Shown here piece by piece: positions 17,401-27,264 of a stretch of 64,000 bases of DNA. Origin of the DNA: Anaerosporobacter mobilis DSM 15930 (GTDB lineage Bacteria > Bacillota > Clostridia > Lachnospirales > Lachnospiraceae); NCBI RefSeq assembly GCF_900142955.1, contig NZ_FRCP01000005.1, forward strand, positions 1 to 64,000, in the 5' to 3' direction. Made by a program: the position numbers and the translations under genes. The notes below the pieces were generated by a model. That model saw nothing but the letters and a program-made list of their open reading frames with translations. It searched no databases and had not been told where the DNA came from. The first letter of the stretch is position 1. Each line of letters starts with the position of its first letter.

Positions 17401-20400
17401 GCACCTGCTTTCAATATTCCCATTATCCCAATAATCATATTGACCGATCGTTTTACCAAGACTCCTACGATGAAGTCCCTGTCTATTCCCTTATTCATTA
17501 ACATATGAGCTACACAATTTGCTCTCCGATCCAGTTCAAGATAAGATAAACGATTTCCTTTGAACTCAACCGCCGTTTTTTCTGGATATAATAAGACTTG
17601 CTTCTCAAATAGTTGTGCTATTGTTTGCTCCTTTGGATAATAGGCATTCGTATCATTAAAACTTACTATTATTTTCTTTTCTTCTTTCTCATCAATATAA
17701 TCAATATCGCAAATCCTTTGCTCTTGATTATGAATTAAGGCACTTAAAATCTTGATATAGCTGTCTCTTAGTCGTTTGATAGTTTTGATATCAAATAGTT
17801 TGGTACAATACTTGAATTCAAATTTTATAGTATCTTCGATTTCTTCACCTACAAGCATGCAATCAAACTTTGAAATCCTATTATTTAATTCAAAAGGCTC
17901 TAACGTTGGTCCATTCATATCAATCGATGAATATTCCACATTTTCTAAGATGAACATGGTATCGAATAATGGGTTTCTTCCCATTTCTCGTTTTACATGC
18001 AATTTATCAAGAAGCATATCAAATTGATAGTCCGAATTATTGAATACTTCAAAGCAGGTATCCTTCACTTCTTCCATATATTGTTGTAAGGTTTTATCCC
18101 CACTAGGATAGGTTCTTAAGGGCAAGGTATTGATAAACATACCGATCAGGTTTTCTAAATCAGCATGATGTCTGCCGGCTTCTGCGGTACCAACAATGAT
18201 ATCCTCTTGTGAGGAATACTTGGATAACAGTATACTATACGCTCCAAACAGTACCATAAACAAAGTTGTTCCTGTCTTTCTATTCAAATCTCGTAACAAT
18301 TGTGTCATGGTATTATCAATTTCAAATATGATACTACTGCCTTCAAAGCTCTGAATGGTAGGTCTTTCAAAATCAAGAGGTAACGAAAGGGGTAACCATT
18401 CATCATTATATGCGTTGAGCCAATACTGTTCCTGACGTTTGAGGGTATCAGAACGTAAGAAATCCTTTTGCCATACTGCAAACTCTTTGTACTGGATCTT
18501 CAATTCTGGTAACGTGTTCCCTTTGTATAACTCATTAAACTCTTTTACAAATATTCCAATGGATACCCCATCAAATATAATGTGATGCATGTCCATAAGT
18601 AAAACATGTTCTTCTTGTTTCACTTTCAAGAGTTTAAATCGGACTAATGGTAACGTTCCCAATGAAAACGGTTTTATAAACTCCTTCATGATATATTCTG
18701 TAGTATCTTTGCTTTCATCAACGCAAACCTGTACTTTAACTTGGTCCTGTACCTGTTGCACGATTTCTCCATTAACAATAGGAAAGCTTGTTCTGAAAAC
18801 TTCGTGTCGGTTAATCAGTATAGTTAATGAATTTTTTAATCGATCAATATCTAAATCACCTTTTATTATGTAGGCAGCAGGCATATTGTAACTTATACTT
18901 TGCGGATCAATCTGCGCCAATGTATATATTCTCTTCTGAGAAGAGGATACTGGATAATATGGGCGTTTCTCAACTCTTTGAATTCTACTAAATTCAGATG
19001 GTCCCTTGTTATTCATACAGATACTAAGCTCTCTGATTGTCGGATAGTCGAACACATCTTTCATATCAATTAAGATATTGAATTCTTTTTGAATCTTTGA
19101 CATCAAGGCAGTTGCTTTTAGTGAATGACCACCGATTTCAAAAAAGTTATTATCAATTCCAATTTGCTCTACACCAAGCACTTCTCCCCATATAGTTACA
19201 AGTCTTTTCTCTGTATCTGTTTTCGGAGCAACATATTCAATTGTATCGACAGGATCGTTATTTGGTTTTGGTAAAGCTGCTTTATTAACCTTTCCATTAG
19301 AAGTTATAGGTATCTCTTCAACTGTTACAAGATACGTTGGTACCATATACGTTGGTAAATTATTGAGTAAGTATTTTCGTAGATCCTTAATTATTCGCGC
19401 TTTCCTAGTAACAATATACGCGCATACTTCCTTATTACCATTGGAATCATCGATATCAATAACACAAACTTTATCAATACCAGGATAAGTAAGAATACTA
19501 TTCTCTATCTCTCCAAGTTCTATTCGATATCCTCTAATTTTGACTTGATTATCTATTCTACCTAAGAATTCAATGCTACCGTCTTCTAGATACCTTCCCA
19601 AATCTCCCGTTTTGTAGAGTCGATTATTATCATTTTTAGTAAACGGATTCTTAACAAACTTCTCTTTATCTAATTCTGCAAGGTTCATGTAACCTCTTGC
19701 TAAGCACGAACCGCCTATATATAATTCACCTGTTTGTCCAATTGCTACGGGTTCCATCTTATTATCTACTATATATACTTTAACGTTATCGATCGGCATA
19801 CCAATTACAGGACACCTTTTATATTCCTTAAGATGATTCCGATCAATCAAGGTTGCAATACAGCCAATTGTACACTCTGTCGGGCCATAATGATTCATAA
19901 TTTGGGTATCCGGGTAAATCTTATTATATTTCTCTACCAAGGATACATTAATTGACTCGCCTCCAAGAACAATCAATCGTAGTGATTTACATATATCTGA
20001 TTTATGAAAGCTATAGGTATTCACAAGCATACTGAATAATGATGGAGTTGCTTTAATATATGTAATTTCATGGGTACTTATATAATGCAACAATTTCTCG
20101 GGATCTGTATATTCATCTTTTGATACAATATGAAGTTCTCCACCGCATAATAAAGACGTATACAAACTCGTATAACTTAAATCAAAAGCATAAGAAGACA
20201 ATAAAATAGTTTTATCCCTTTCCTGTAGGTTAGACTTCCTAGTAAACCATGCAACGTAATTTACCAAGCTACGGTGTTCAACTTTAACCCCCTTAGGCTT
20301 TCCCGTACTTCCCGAGGTATAGATGACATAAGCAATATCATTGACGGTACTAATTGGTTGTATATTGCTTGAATCTTTGGAATAGCTGCAAGTATCATCT

Positions 20401-23400
20401 ATTATTATCTTAGTACCTGAAAAATCAACACGATTTTTTAACATGGTTTGTGTAATTAAGGCACTTGCATCACTATCTTCAAGCATATACGTGATACGAT
20501 CAGGTGGATATTCAGAATCAATCGGCAGGTAAGCTCCACCGGCCTTCATCACCGCAAGTATCCCAATTGCCATATAGACGGATCGTTCTATCAATAACCC
20601 AACAATTGTATCTGTTTTAACTCCAGCCTGTCGTAAAGTCCTTGCTAAGGAATTTGCCATTTGATTCAATTCATCATAAGTCAGTTTTTCCTTACCGCAT
20701 ACTACAGCAATGTTATTAGGAGTTTTCTCAACCTGACGCTCAAACATTTCGCATATAGTAAGACTATTATTATACATAACATCGGTATTGTTAAATGTAC
20801 TTACTATTCTTTCCTTTTCTTTGATGGGAACTATTCCAATAGAGGATACCTTCTGATTAGAGTAATCAATTATGCCATTCAGTACCTCCAGATAATACTG
20901 TTTGAACCTATGAATCGTCTCCTTTTTGAACAAAGATGTACTATACTGAAACCAACCGATAATCGCTCCATCTCTTTCTTGAACCTTGAGCGTTAGATCA
21001 AGTTTTGTTCCTTTGGGTTTATAATCATAGATTTGGAATCTCATATGTTCATCATCATTAACTGGTAACTCCATGTTTTCCATAACAAACATGATATCAA
21101 AGATCGGATTCCTGCTAAGATCTCTATTCTTATGTAAATCTTCAATCAGTTGGTCAAATTGATACTCACTATTATCAAAAGCCTCTAAAGATGTATCCTT
21201 TATTCGTAGTAGATAATCAGTAAACGTTTCCTCTTCATACAGTTTGCTTTTAATAGCAAGGGTATTGACAAACATACCCACAACATCTTGTAAGGAATCA
21301 AGATTTCTTCCGGATGTAACGGTTCCTATGACTATTTCTTCCTGATTCGCATACTTATGAATGAATAAATTAAAAGCACTGAATAAAACCATATATAGCG
21401 TTGTATTCGTCGCCTTTGATAAGTTTTTAAGACGACTGGTAACCTCTTCGTTAATGCTAAAGGAAATAGAGTTGCCTTCAAATACTTGCTTAGATGGCCG
21501 CATATAGTCCGTAGGCATATTTAGTAAAGGTATATGACTTCCAAACTCCTTTAGCCAGTATCCTTTTTGCTTCATGATTTTCTCAGAATTTTTTTTCGTC
21601 TCTTGCCATACCGCATAATCCTTATAGTTTAATCTATGCTCTGACAGTTTTTCATTATTATAAATCTGTAAAAATTCTTTCATAAGGATTCCAATAGAGG
21701 TTCCATCAGATATAATATGATGAATATCTAGGATAATATAATAATTTTGTTGCTCTGTCTTTATTACAAAAGTTCGAAAAAGAGGTGCTTTATCTAATTC
21801 ATATGGAACGATAGCTTGGTCGATTATCTCATCTATATCCGCTTCTCTAGCTTCTCGATAAGTAAAGTTGTTCTGTACAATATTATGTATACGTTGTACG
21901 ATTAATCCATCTTGCAATTCGAAGGAAGTTCTAAGAGCTTCATGCCGCTTTATGAGTAGATCAAACGTCTCTTTCACTCGTTCTACCTCTAGATTATCTT
22001 CTACCATAACCACTTGTGTTATGTTGTAGGCAATCCCCTCCTTATGCAGTTCGTTTAAGGCATATAGTCTTTTTTGTGCTGAAGACAAGGGATAATATTC
22101 CTTCTTCTCTACTGGTTGTATGTCCTCAAACGAATTTGACTCTACACTAGAGATGAATTCAGCCAAACTTTCTATTGTGATGTGATTAAATATGTCCCTT
22201 AGAGATATATCAATATCAAACATCTTATTCATACTATGTAACACCAAGGCAGCTTTTAATGAATCCCCACCTAATTCAAAAAAACTCTGGTCGACACTAA
22301 TATTGCTACTCTTTAAGATTTGGCTCCAGATCTGCACTAACTTTTCTTCTGTATCGTTTTTTGGTTTCTTTAGCTTTCTAGATACATTACATACTGATAC
22401 TATGCTTAAGGCTTGAATTACAGTATCAAAACTTCCATTTAAAAACTGCTCCATTAATTTGAATCTTTGAATCTTACCACTACTTGCCTTAGGTAAAGAA
22501 TCAACAGGTATTATATTGCTTACTTCTATACCAGTACAATTATTCACATGGTTTTTAATTGAACTTGCTTTTACTGCAAAAGATTCAACATTTTCTTTTG
22601 TTAGAACAAATATAGCGACCTCTTCCTTTTGCTTTTCCTTATTGAATATTCCGCATACTGCAACTTCATTAAAAGCAAGTCCATTCGTTTCCTTTACAAT
22701 TCGTTCAATATCAATAGGATAGTAATTTTGACCATTGATGAATATAATATCCTTCTCTCTTCCCGTTACTACGAGTTGATTCTCATACAGAAACCCTATA
22801 TCGCCAGTCTTTAGCCACCCATCGTTTGTAAATGCTTCTCTGTTTGCAACGTCGTTACTATAATATCCTTTCGTTACATTCTTTCCTTTGATCTGGATAC
22901 TACCAATATACTTTTCTTCAAGAATATCATTATCCTGATTACAGATTCTAACGAGACATTCTTCATATGGATAGCCTACTGAGACTACATTTATTATATT
23001 TTTAACATTTTCTGGGTTAGTATCGCTTATTTCTTTAATTTTGTTTCCATATCCTATAGAGTTTCTATCCAAACTAAAAAATCGAAATCCGTCACCTATC
23101 TTCGGAGCTGTAATACCAACTGTGGCTTCTGTCATTCCATAACTTGGCCATATTGTGTTCTTATTTAGCCCATATCTACTTAGATAGTCTATGAAAGTAT
23201 TGCAAATAGTAACATCAATAGGTTCACCACCTGATGCTATAATCTTAATACATGATAAATCCCAATCGTAAGTAACTTCTTGATTCGTATAAGCGAGAAA
23301 ATGGTTGAATCCAAAATTAGGTGCTAATAACATAGAATTTCTATGCTGATCAACTTTTTGCATCCACAAGGTAGGATTCTTTAAAAACAACAAGGTAGGC

Positions 23401-24170
23401 ATTAAATATTGGTTTATATCAGCATACATAGATGCTATATGCCCTACTACTAAAGAAAAACTATGAGAAATAGGAAGCCAATTCAAAATCGAATCCTCTT
23501 TCTTGCAGTTTGCCCGATTGAAGATAGCATACGCATTGGAGATAACGTTCTCATGGGAAATCATAATACCTTTTGGGTTTCCAGTTGAGCCAGAAGAAAA
23601 CTGGATGTAGGCTACATCTTGTGGTAGAGGCACGATTCCATCATCATAATTCGTTATTGTGATAATATCCTTACAATAGATGGTATGTTCAAGTATTCGT
23701 TGTTTAAAACTCTCAATTGTATCTTTATCCGTACCAATACCTGCACGCTCTTTTTCTACATGTTCTTTATCTACATCTTCTTTATCTGCAAACACTTTCT
23801 CACTACACATTATTGACTCACTGTTACAATCCGTTATTATCTTGGGATTTTTCAATACTTTGAAAATATTAATTACTTGATTTTGTTGTTCCTTATTAAC
23901 GGCTACATGCAGTGGTATAGGAATAATTCCACCAAGAATACATGCCCAAAATACTCGAATAAAGTTCTCATTATATTCAATTTGCATGATCACTTCATGT
24001 CCTCTTGTTATTCCTTGTTGCCTCAAATTATATAATATTCCTTTGGCAGTATCGTATAACTCTTTATAAGTAAGTAGCTTTTCAGAATCCTTATCCTGAA
24101 TAAAAACAATTCCTGCTTTATTCTTACTTGCAGATTCTAAGACTTCACACAAATTTTTAGCGTTTGACAT
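14415..24170 (-). CDS. NRPS1: FAAL-T-C-A(Asp)-T-C-A(Glu)-T-E
   Basis: A 3251-residue starter synthetase. Residues ~1-590 are a fatty acyl-AMP ligase type domain (FSSGSTGNPKG near 190, LNWLPISHSFSLVVGH), followed by a carrier (LGGDSLKA near 635). It therefore probably loads a fatty or other carboxylic acid. Next come C (HHIISDG near 818), A1 (near 1283), T (IGGHSLKA near 1680), C (HHIIFDG near 1862), A2 (near 2336), T (LGGDSIKA near 2730) and E (HHLVMDG near 2913, EGHGRED). The pocket residues I extract are DLTKVGHIGK for A1, the known Asp code, and DAKDLGVVDK for A2, a known Glu code. The E domain would give D-Glu. The end (YTPSDF ... LSFTELDTLNEML) is a normal E-domain tail that can dock with NRPS2, whose gene starts 26 bases on. 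Predicted intermediate: acyl-L-Asp-D-Glu. Confidence 0.88.
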   Translation of the reverse strand: MSNAKNLCEVLESASKNKAGIVFIQDKDSEKLLTYKELYDTAKGILYNLRQQGITRGHEVIMQIEYNENFIRVFWACILGGIIPIPLHVAVNKEQQNQVINIFKVLKNPKIITDCNSESIMCSEKVFADKEDVDKEHVEKERAGIGTDKDTIESFKQRILEHTIYCKDIITITNYDDGIVPLPQDVAYIQFSSGSTGNPKGIMISHENVISNAYAIFNRANCKKEDSILNWLPISHSFSLVVGHIASMYADINQYLMPTLLFLKNPTLWMQKVDQHRNSMLLAPNFGFNHFLAYTNQEVTYDWDLSCIKIIASGGEPIDVTICNTFIDYLSRYGLNKNTIWPSYGMTEATVGITAPKIGDGFRFFSLDRNSIGYGNKIKEISDTNPENVKNIINVVSVGYPYEECLVRICNQDNDILEEKYIGSIQIKGKNVTKGYYSNDVANREAFTNDGWLKTGDIGFLYENQLVVTGREKDIIFINGQNYYPIDIERIVKETNGLAFNEVAVCGIFNKEKQKEEVAIFVLTKENVESFAVKASSIKNHVNNCTGIEVSNIIPVDSLPKASSGKIQRFKLMEQFLNGSFDTVIQALSIVSVCNVSRKLKKPKNDTEEKLVQIWSQILKSSNISVDQSFFELGGDSLKAALVLHSMNKMFDIDISLRDIFNHITIESLAEFISSVESNSFEDIQPVEKKEYYPLSSAQKRLYALNELHKEGIAYNITQVVMVEDNLEVERVKETFDLLIKRHEALRTSFELQDGLIVQRIHNIVQNNFTYREAREADIDEIIDQAIVPYELDKAPLFRTFVIKTEQQNYYIILDIHHIISDGTSIGILMKEFLQIYNNEKLSEHRLNYKDYAVWQETKKNSEKIMKQKGYWLKEFGSHIPLLNMPTDYMRPSKQVFEGNSISFSINEEVTSRLKNLSKATNTTLYMVLFSAFNLFIHKYANQEEIVIGTVTSGRNLDSLQDVVGMFVNTLAIKSKLYEEETFTDYLLRIKDTSLEAFDNSEYQFDQLIEDLHKNRDLSRNPIFDIMFVMENMELPVNDDEHMRFQIYDYKPKGTKLDLTLKVQERDGAIIGWFQYSTSLFKKETIHRFKQYYLEVLNGIIDYSNQKVSSIGIVPIKEKERIVSTFNNTDVMYNNSLTICEMFERQVEKTPNNIAVVCGKEKLTYDELNQMANSLARTLRQAGVKTDTIVGLLIERSVYMAIGILAVMKAGGAYLPIDSEYPPDRITYMLEDSDASALITQTMLKNRVDFSGTKIIIDDTCSYSKDSSNIQPISTVNDIAYVIYTSGSTGKPKGVKVEHRSLVNYVAWFTRKSNLQERDKTILLSSYAFDLSYTSLYTSLLCGGELHIVSKDEYTDPEKLLHYISTHEITYIKATPSLFSMLVNTYSFHKSDICKSLRLIVLGGESINVSLVEKYNKIYPDTQIMNHYGPTECTIGCIATLIDRNHLKEYKRCPVIGMPIDNVKVYIVDNKMEPVAIGQTGELYIGGSCLARGYMNLAELDKEKFVKNPFTKNDNNRLYKTGDLGRYLEDGSIEFLGRIDNQVKIRGYRIELGEIENSILTYPGIDKVCVIDIDDSNGNKEVCAYIVTRKARIIKDLRKYLLNNLPTYMVPTYLVTVEEIPITSNGKVNKAALPKPNNDPVDTIEYVAPKTDTEKRLVTIWGEVLGVEQIGIDNNFFEIGGHSLKATALMSKIQKEFNILIDMKDVFDYPTIRELSICMNNKGPSEFSRIQRVEKRPYYPVSSSQKRIYTLAQIDPQSISYNMPAAYIIKGDLDIDRLKNSLTILINRHEVFRTSFPIVNGEIVQQVQDQVKVQVCVDESKDTTEYIMKEFIKPFSLGTLPLVRFKLLKVKQEEHVLLMDMHHIIFDGVSIGIFVKEFNELYKGNTLPELKIQYKEFAVWQKDFLRSDTLKRQEQYWLNAYNDEWLPLSLPLDFERPTIQSFEGSSIIFEIDNTMTQLLRDLNRKTGTTLFMVLFGAYSILLSKYSSQEDIIVGTAEAGRHHADLENLIGMFINTLPLRTYPSGDKTLQQYMEEVKDTCFEVFNNSDYQFDMLLDKLHVKREMGRNPLFDTMFILENVEYSSIDMNGPTLEPFELNNRISKFDCMLVGEEIEDTIKFEFKYCTKLFDIKTIKRLRDSYIKILSALIHNQEQRICDIDYIDEKEEKKIIVSFNDTNAYYPKEQTIAQLFEKQVLLYPEKTAVEFKGNRLSYLELDRRANCVAHMLMNKGIDRDFIVGVLVKRSVNMIIGIMGILKAGAAYMPISEEYPVNRIQYMLEDSKATIVLTEKSLIEQVRCVQQVSYVNHVICIDNEELYKNYSNERLNITRDSRDLAYVIYTSGTTGKPKGVMLENRSVVNLIYSLYDKVYQRYEGDLKIALIAPYIFDASVKQIFASLLLGHTLHVIPEEARVDGELLLDYYIANRIDISDGTPIHLSILTNCSSQQLKQIPIRCFLIGGEALHNGIVKSLLDKCNHGDKKLDVVNVYGPTECCVDATSYLINQDNCNEDIVIGKPLNNVRLYVLDKYQKIVPIGIPGELYISGDGVARGYMNSQELTSSAFMEDCYQDGMRMYRTGDLVKWTEEGTIKYLGRIDHQVKIRGFRIELGEIEKQLLSHKEIKEAAVLARDDGSDRKYLCAYLTADSKISIDAIRRYLSEELPEYMIPSYFVQLDQLPVTINGKVNRKLLPEPEIIGTELEVPIELPEDETQEILVKVWCEVLGLQQVGIHNNYYSLGGDSIKAIQISSKLRDYNLKVAIRDLLQHQTIEELSKYVTRTDLKTSQEMVTGQVKLTPIQKDFFERHYKVENHYNQSIMLYSKLGFNEKFVEKAFEKIVSHHDALRMTFKKDGHEVIQMNERDDSQSFEFLIYYLAVEDYESYIEEKVSEIQSGIDLEVGPLVKLGLFKTNEGDHLLVVIHHLVMDGVSWRILLQDFELAYKQLTQKQEIALASKTDSYKEWANQMYGYAKSSEIKEQFTYWSNIEKQNIIPMEKDIKLSSTRKLIDYETIRIVLDEPYTDKLLRETNSAYNTEINDILLTALVKAIKNWTKNGQVLINLEGHGREDIADNLDIARTIGWFTSKYPVLFQLEDGYGLSNDIKTVKETLRHVPQKGIGYSILRYITLPMWNNEECFCLEPEICFNYLGQFDNDITSDIFTTSKISSGYNSNKENMNTYAVSVGGMIVNNQLIIKFTYNTKEFYKETMETLSRSYIKILQEVIEHCSDKEEQEYTPSDFDDDSLSFTELDTLNEMLQEIEI

Positions 24171-24193
24171 TGTAACATTTCACCACCTTTACT

Positions 24194-25258
24194 TTAACCT
24201 GTAATCACAGGAAGTATTTTTTCAACATCACGAACCAGCTCGACATTCTCTATCTTGAATTTATCTTTGAGTTCTTTCTTTCTTTGTTCAATTTCTTCTT
24301 TTGTTTTTATCTCATATTTGCCATAAGTAACCTCTAATCGATCTGGTATTAATATTGATACTGGCTTTTTACCGTCACAAAAGATTCGAAAGATATCCAA
24401 ACAATCTTGTATGTTTGCATCATCGTCATATCCAGCAACTAGAATGATAGAATCTGGGTTGTATGCTTTTAGCAATGATGTGTTGGAAGCGACCTCCTCA
24501 AGGAAGTACTGACTAGTTATGCTTTGCTGATCTGCCATTACGATATAATCGTTACCCGCCATTTCTGCATGTTTGATAAGTGTTGTCACATAATAAACAT
24601 ACCTCATAGGATTTTTTAGTAGTCTATGTCTTAATGGATCTGCATCATATTGTCCATATAACAATCCTACAGGTTCGGTTATGAATGCTGCAACCTTTAA
24701 GTCTTTTTGCTTCATTGCTTTCATTAAATACATTTGGGTTGTATATTTTCCAACACAAGGTCCTGTCGCATATATAGCTACTCTATGTGCATGATCTACA
24801 ACCTCCATCTTTCTTCCTTCACTGATAAATTCTTCAATCTCATCATCTGACTTTGTGTATGTCATTAATTTGATTTTATTATCCTGAATCCATTTGTTTA
24901 GCGCTTCATCATGGATATCATGCGTACATATTATCTCAATACCTTTTTTACTAGCGCTTAGTATCATCTCTTTGCACTTCTTCTCAACTTCCTTTTCTCT
25001 GTATATCTTCATGTACGTTTCGTTATAGAAAGGACCAGTCATACTGTTAATAATTAGGGTATCAATACCTTCTAAAGCATACGTAGTGTCATCTCTTATT
25101 GGTATACCCACATACTTTCCATCAATATTCTCCCCTGCATCTTCTCCTACATTGAACACAAAATCTATTATAATATTAATCTGAAAATCTAATTGATCTC
25201 TGAATTTAACAAGTCCTCTTGTAATTTTATCAAATGGATATACTGCTACATTTTTCAT
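24194..25258 (-). CDS. DUF1611-like P-loop protein, copy 1 of the NRPS operon
   Basis: 354 residues, a clear paralogue of the 5729-6793 protein throughout: MKNVAVYPFDKITRGLVKFR, GEDAGENIDGKYVGIPI, then the P-loop ATGPCVGKYTTQMYLMKA and ADQQS, and a shared late block GYDDDANIQDCLDIFRIFCDGKKP. It shows the same DUF1611_N plus DUF1611 layout. The P-loop has Tyr after GK, where Thr/Ser is usual, and copy 2 has Phe, so classical Mg-NTP hydrolysis may be altered in both. It is first in the NRPS operon, 23 bases before NRPS1 and 31 bases after an amylase gene. Two copies at the two ends suggest two related steps or a heteromeric complex (inferred). A strong ribosome binding site GGAGGAATT precedes the ATG. 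Confidence 0.55.
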   Translation of the reverse strand: MKNVAVYPFDKITRGLVKFRDQLDFQINIIIDFVFNVGEDAGENIDGKYVGIPIRDDTTYALEGIDTLIINSMTGPFYNETYMKIYREKEVEKKCKEMILSASKKGIEIICTHDIHDEALNKWIQDNKIKLMTYTKSDDEIEEFISEGRKMEVVDHAHRVAIYATGPCVGKYTTQMYLMKAMKQKDLKVAAFITEPVGLLYGQYDADPLRHRLLKNPMRYVYYVTTLIKHAEMAGNDYIVMADQQSITSQYFLEEVASNTSLLKAYNPDSIILVAGYDDDANIQDCLDIFRIFCDGKKPVSILIPDRLEVTYGKYEIKTKEEIEQRKKELKDKFKIENVELVRDVEKILPVITG

Positions 25259-25289
25259 CTATAATTCCTCCAATACTTATTTAAGAGTT

Positions 25290-27059
25290 CTAAACCAATA
25301 GCAAGAAACTATATGGAGGCAGCTCAAATAACACGTCTTTATCGATAAGATATTCTCTCCCCGATATAAGATCTGTAATTATATTGTTGCCGTCACACCA
25401 ATCTACTCTGGCATTTACTACAGAAGCTTCATTCGAATTATTAAGCACTACACCTACATGTTCCGTATCTGTAAATCGAATAAAGCCATAAACACCTTGT
25501 TTATCATCTTCAATCCAGGTACGAAACTCACCATCCGTAAGTGCTTTAGATCTTTTTCTAATAGCTATCAGGGTTTTATAGAATTCTAATATACTATGAT
25601 TTTGACGTTGACTATCCCAAATCATCGGTTTTCTACAATCTGGATCCATTGTTCCCTTCATTCCTATTTCATCCCCATAATAAATGATAGGAATACCATT
25701 GTAAGTCATTTGAAAAAGTACTGCGAGCTTCATCACCTGAATAGAATACTCCTCGTTTTCTACTTCACGAAACTGAGCACAATCGGTTAAAAATCGTTCC
25801 GTATCATGACTATCCAGAAGATTAAACATCGTTCTACTTGCCTGATCGCTATATGTCATTCTGTTTTTGGTAAGTAAACTATTAAATTCACTAACACATA
25901 TGTTGCCTTTAGCAAAGAAACTGTGTACGGCTTCTCTAAATTTATAATTTGTAATTCCGTCAAACTGCTCACCTCTAAGCCATGCTCCCGCATTATGCCA
26001 TATCTCCCCTATAATCAATGACTCTGGCTTTATGGATTTAATCTCTTTTCTAAATAATCTCCAAAACTCGTGATCGATTTCATTTGCCACATCAATTCTC
26101 CAACCATCAATTCCGATTTCCTCTATCCAATAACGACCAATATGAATTAAATAATCTCTTACCTCTTTATTATGAGTTTTTAACTTAGGCATGCCACCTA
26201 AAAATCCAAACGTAGCATAATTGGGGCATGGAGACTGAACAATAGGAAAACTGTTGATATAAAACCAGTCCTTGTAACGAGAAGCCTCCCCATTGGTCAT
26301 TACATCTTTGAAGGCAAAGAATTGCTCACTGCAGTGATGAAAAGTAGCATCAAGTATAACGTGGATTCCCCTTTGATGCGCCTTCATTACTAACTCTTTA
26401 GCTACATCTAAGTCCCCAAAGTGAGGATCAACATTAAAATAGTCTATCGTATCATATTTATGGTTGCTAGGAGATGTAAAAATTGGAGTGAGGTAAATCA
26501 AATTGATACCTAACTCTTCCAGATAATCAAGTTTATCTACTATTCCCTTTAAATCTCCGCCATAGAAGGAATCCGTTGTTGGTTTTTCCTCCCAGGACAC
26601 GATATCTTCTGGATCATTACTTCTGTCCCCATTACAGAAGCGATCAGGCAATATCTGATATACGACTGCTTTACTAGCCCAATCTGGTATAGCAAACATA
26701 TCTTGTTCCGAAATATATGGAAATTGAAACACGCCTGCTTTATCTAACGTTTCTGATACACCATTCTCTCCATACCAAAGTTCACTTTTATCATTACCAA
26801 CTAAATTAAATCTATATTTAATTCGTTTTGTAACTGAATAAATAACCCCTTCAAAATAGTCGAAGTTTTCATCCCAAGCTACTCTTTGCAACTGAATTTT
26901 TTCTTCTTTGTCTTTATTGGATTCATATCGATCTCCATGAAACAAATAACAATCACATATATCAAGTTTCTTTGCTTGTAGTCTGATTTTTAACTGGTGA
27001 TTACCTATAGGAAAAGCATATGGCTCATCACATACATGGTAAATTGCTTCTCTAAGCAT
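25290..27059 (-). CDS. Neopullulanase/cyclomaltodextrinase-type GH13 enzyme, cytoplasmic
   Basis: 589 residues without a signal peptide. Residues ~1-120 fit the N-terminal beta domain (CBM34 type) of GH13_20 enzymes. The catalytic barrel follows, with YQILPDRFCNGD, nucleophile Asp in GWRIDVANEID, acid/base Glu in IIGEIWHNAG and the third acid in LLDSHDTERF. Such enzymes cut cyclodextrins, pullulan or maltodextrins inside the cell. It is related to the GH13 gene at 31242 and probably handles products of the secreted CGTase-like enzyme encoded upstream. It has its own promoter, and the NRPS operon begins only 31 bases after it without a visible terminator. Confidence 0.88.
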   Translation of the reverse strand: MLREAIYHVCDEPYAFPIGNHQLKIRLQAKKLDICDCYLFHGDRYESNKDKEEKIQLQRVAWDENFDYFEGVIYSVTKRIKYRFNLVGNDKSELWYGENGVSETLDKAGVFQFPYISEQDMFAIPDWASKAVVYQILPDRFCNGDRSNDPEDIVSWEEKPTTDSFYGGDLKGIVDKLDYLEELGINLIYLTPIFTSPSNHKYDTIDYFNVDPHFGDLDVAKELVMKAHQRGIHVILDATFHHCSEQFFAFKDVMTNGEASRYKDWFYINSFPIVQSPCPNYATFGFLGGMPKLKTHNKEVRDYLIHIGRYWIEEIGIDGWRIDVANEIDHEFWRLFRKEIKSIKPESLIIGEIWHNAGAWLRGEQFDGITNYKFREAVHSFFAKGNICVSEFNSLLTKNRMTYSDQASRTMFNLLDSHDTERFLTDCAQFREVENEEYSIQVMKLAVLFQMTYNGIPIIYYGDEIGMKGTMDPDCRKPMIWDSQRQNHSILEFYKTLIAIRKRSKALTDGEFRTWIEDDKQGVYGFIRFTDTEHVGVVLNNSNEASVVNARVDWCDGNNIITDLISGREYLIDKDVLFELPPYSFLLLV

Positions 27060-27180
27060 AAAGTCACTCCTTTCATGTATTAACTATGATTAGTTTTTGT
27101 GAAACTCTTACTTATGTAACCGATCCTTTCTCTTCTATAAATCCCTAGTAATCCTACAAACTTTGTTTCCATGTATTTCC

Positions 27181-27209
27181 ATTTTACATTATTTATTTTC
27201 ATATTTCAA
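27181..27209 (-). promoter_or_regulatory. Promoter of the 25290-27059 amylase (and possibly the NRPS operon)
   Basis: Minus strand TTGAAA (27209-27204), a 17-base spacer, TAAAAT (27186-27181). It lies about 120 bases before the ATG and after the upstream gene's terminator-like hairpin. Confidence 0.6.
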
Positions 27210-27264
27210 CACAATGTTATAAATTACTATATTAATACATTTATATACTTTCAAGTGAAGTAAC

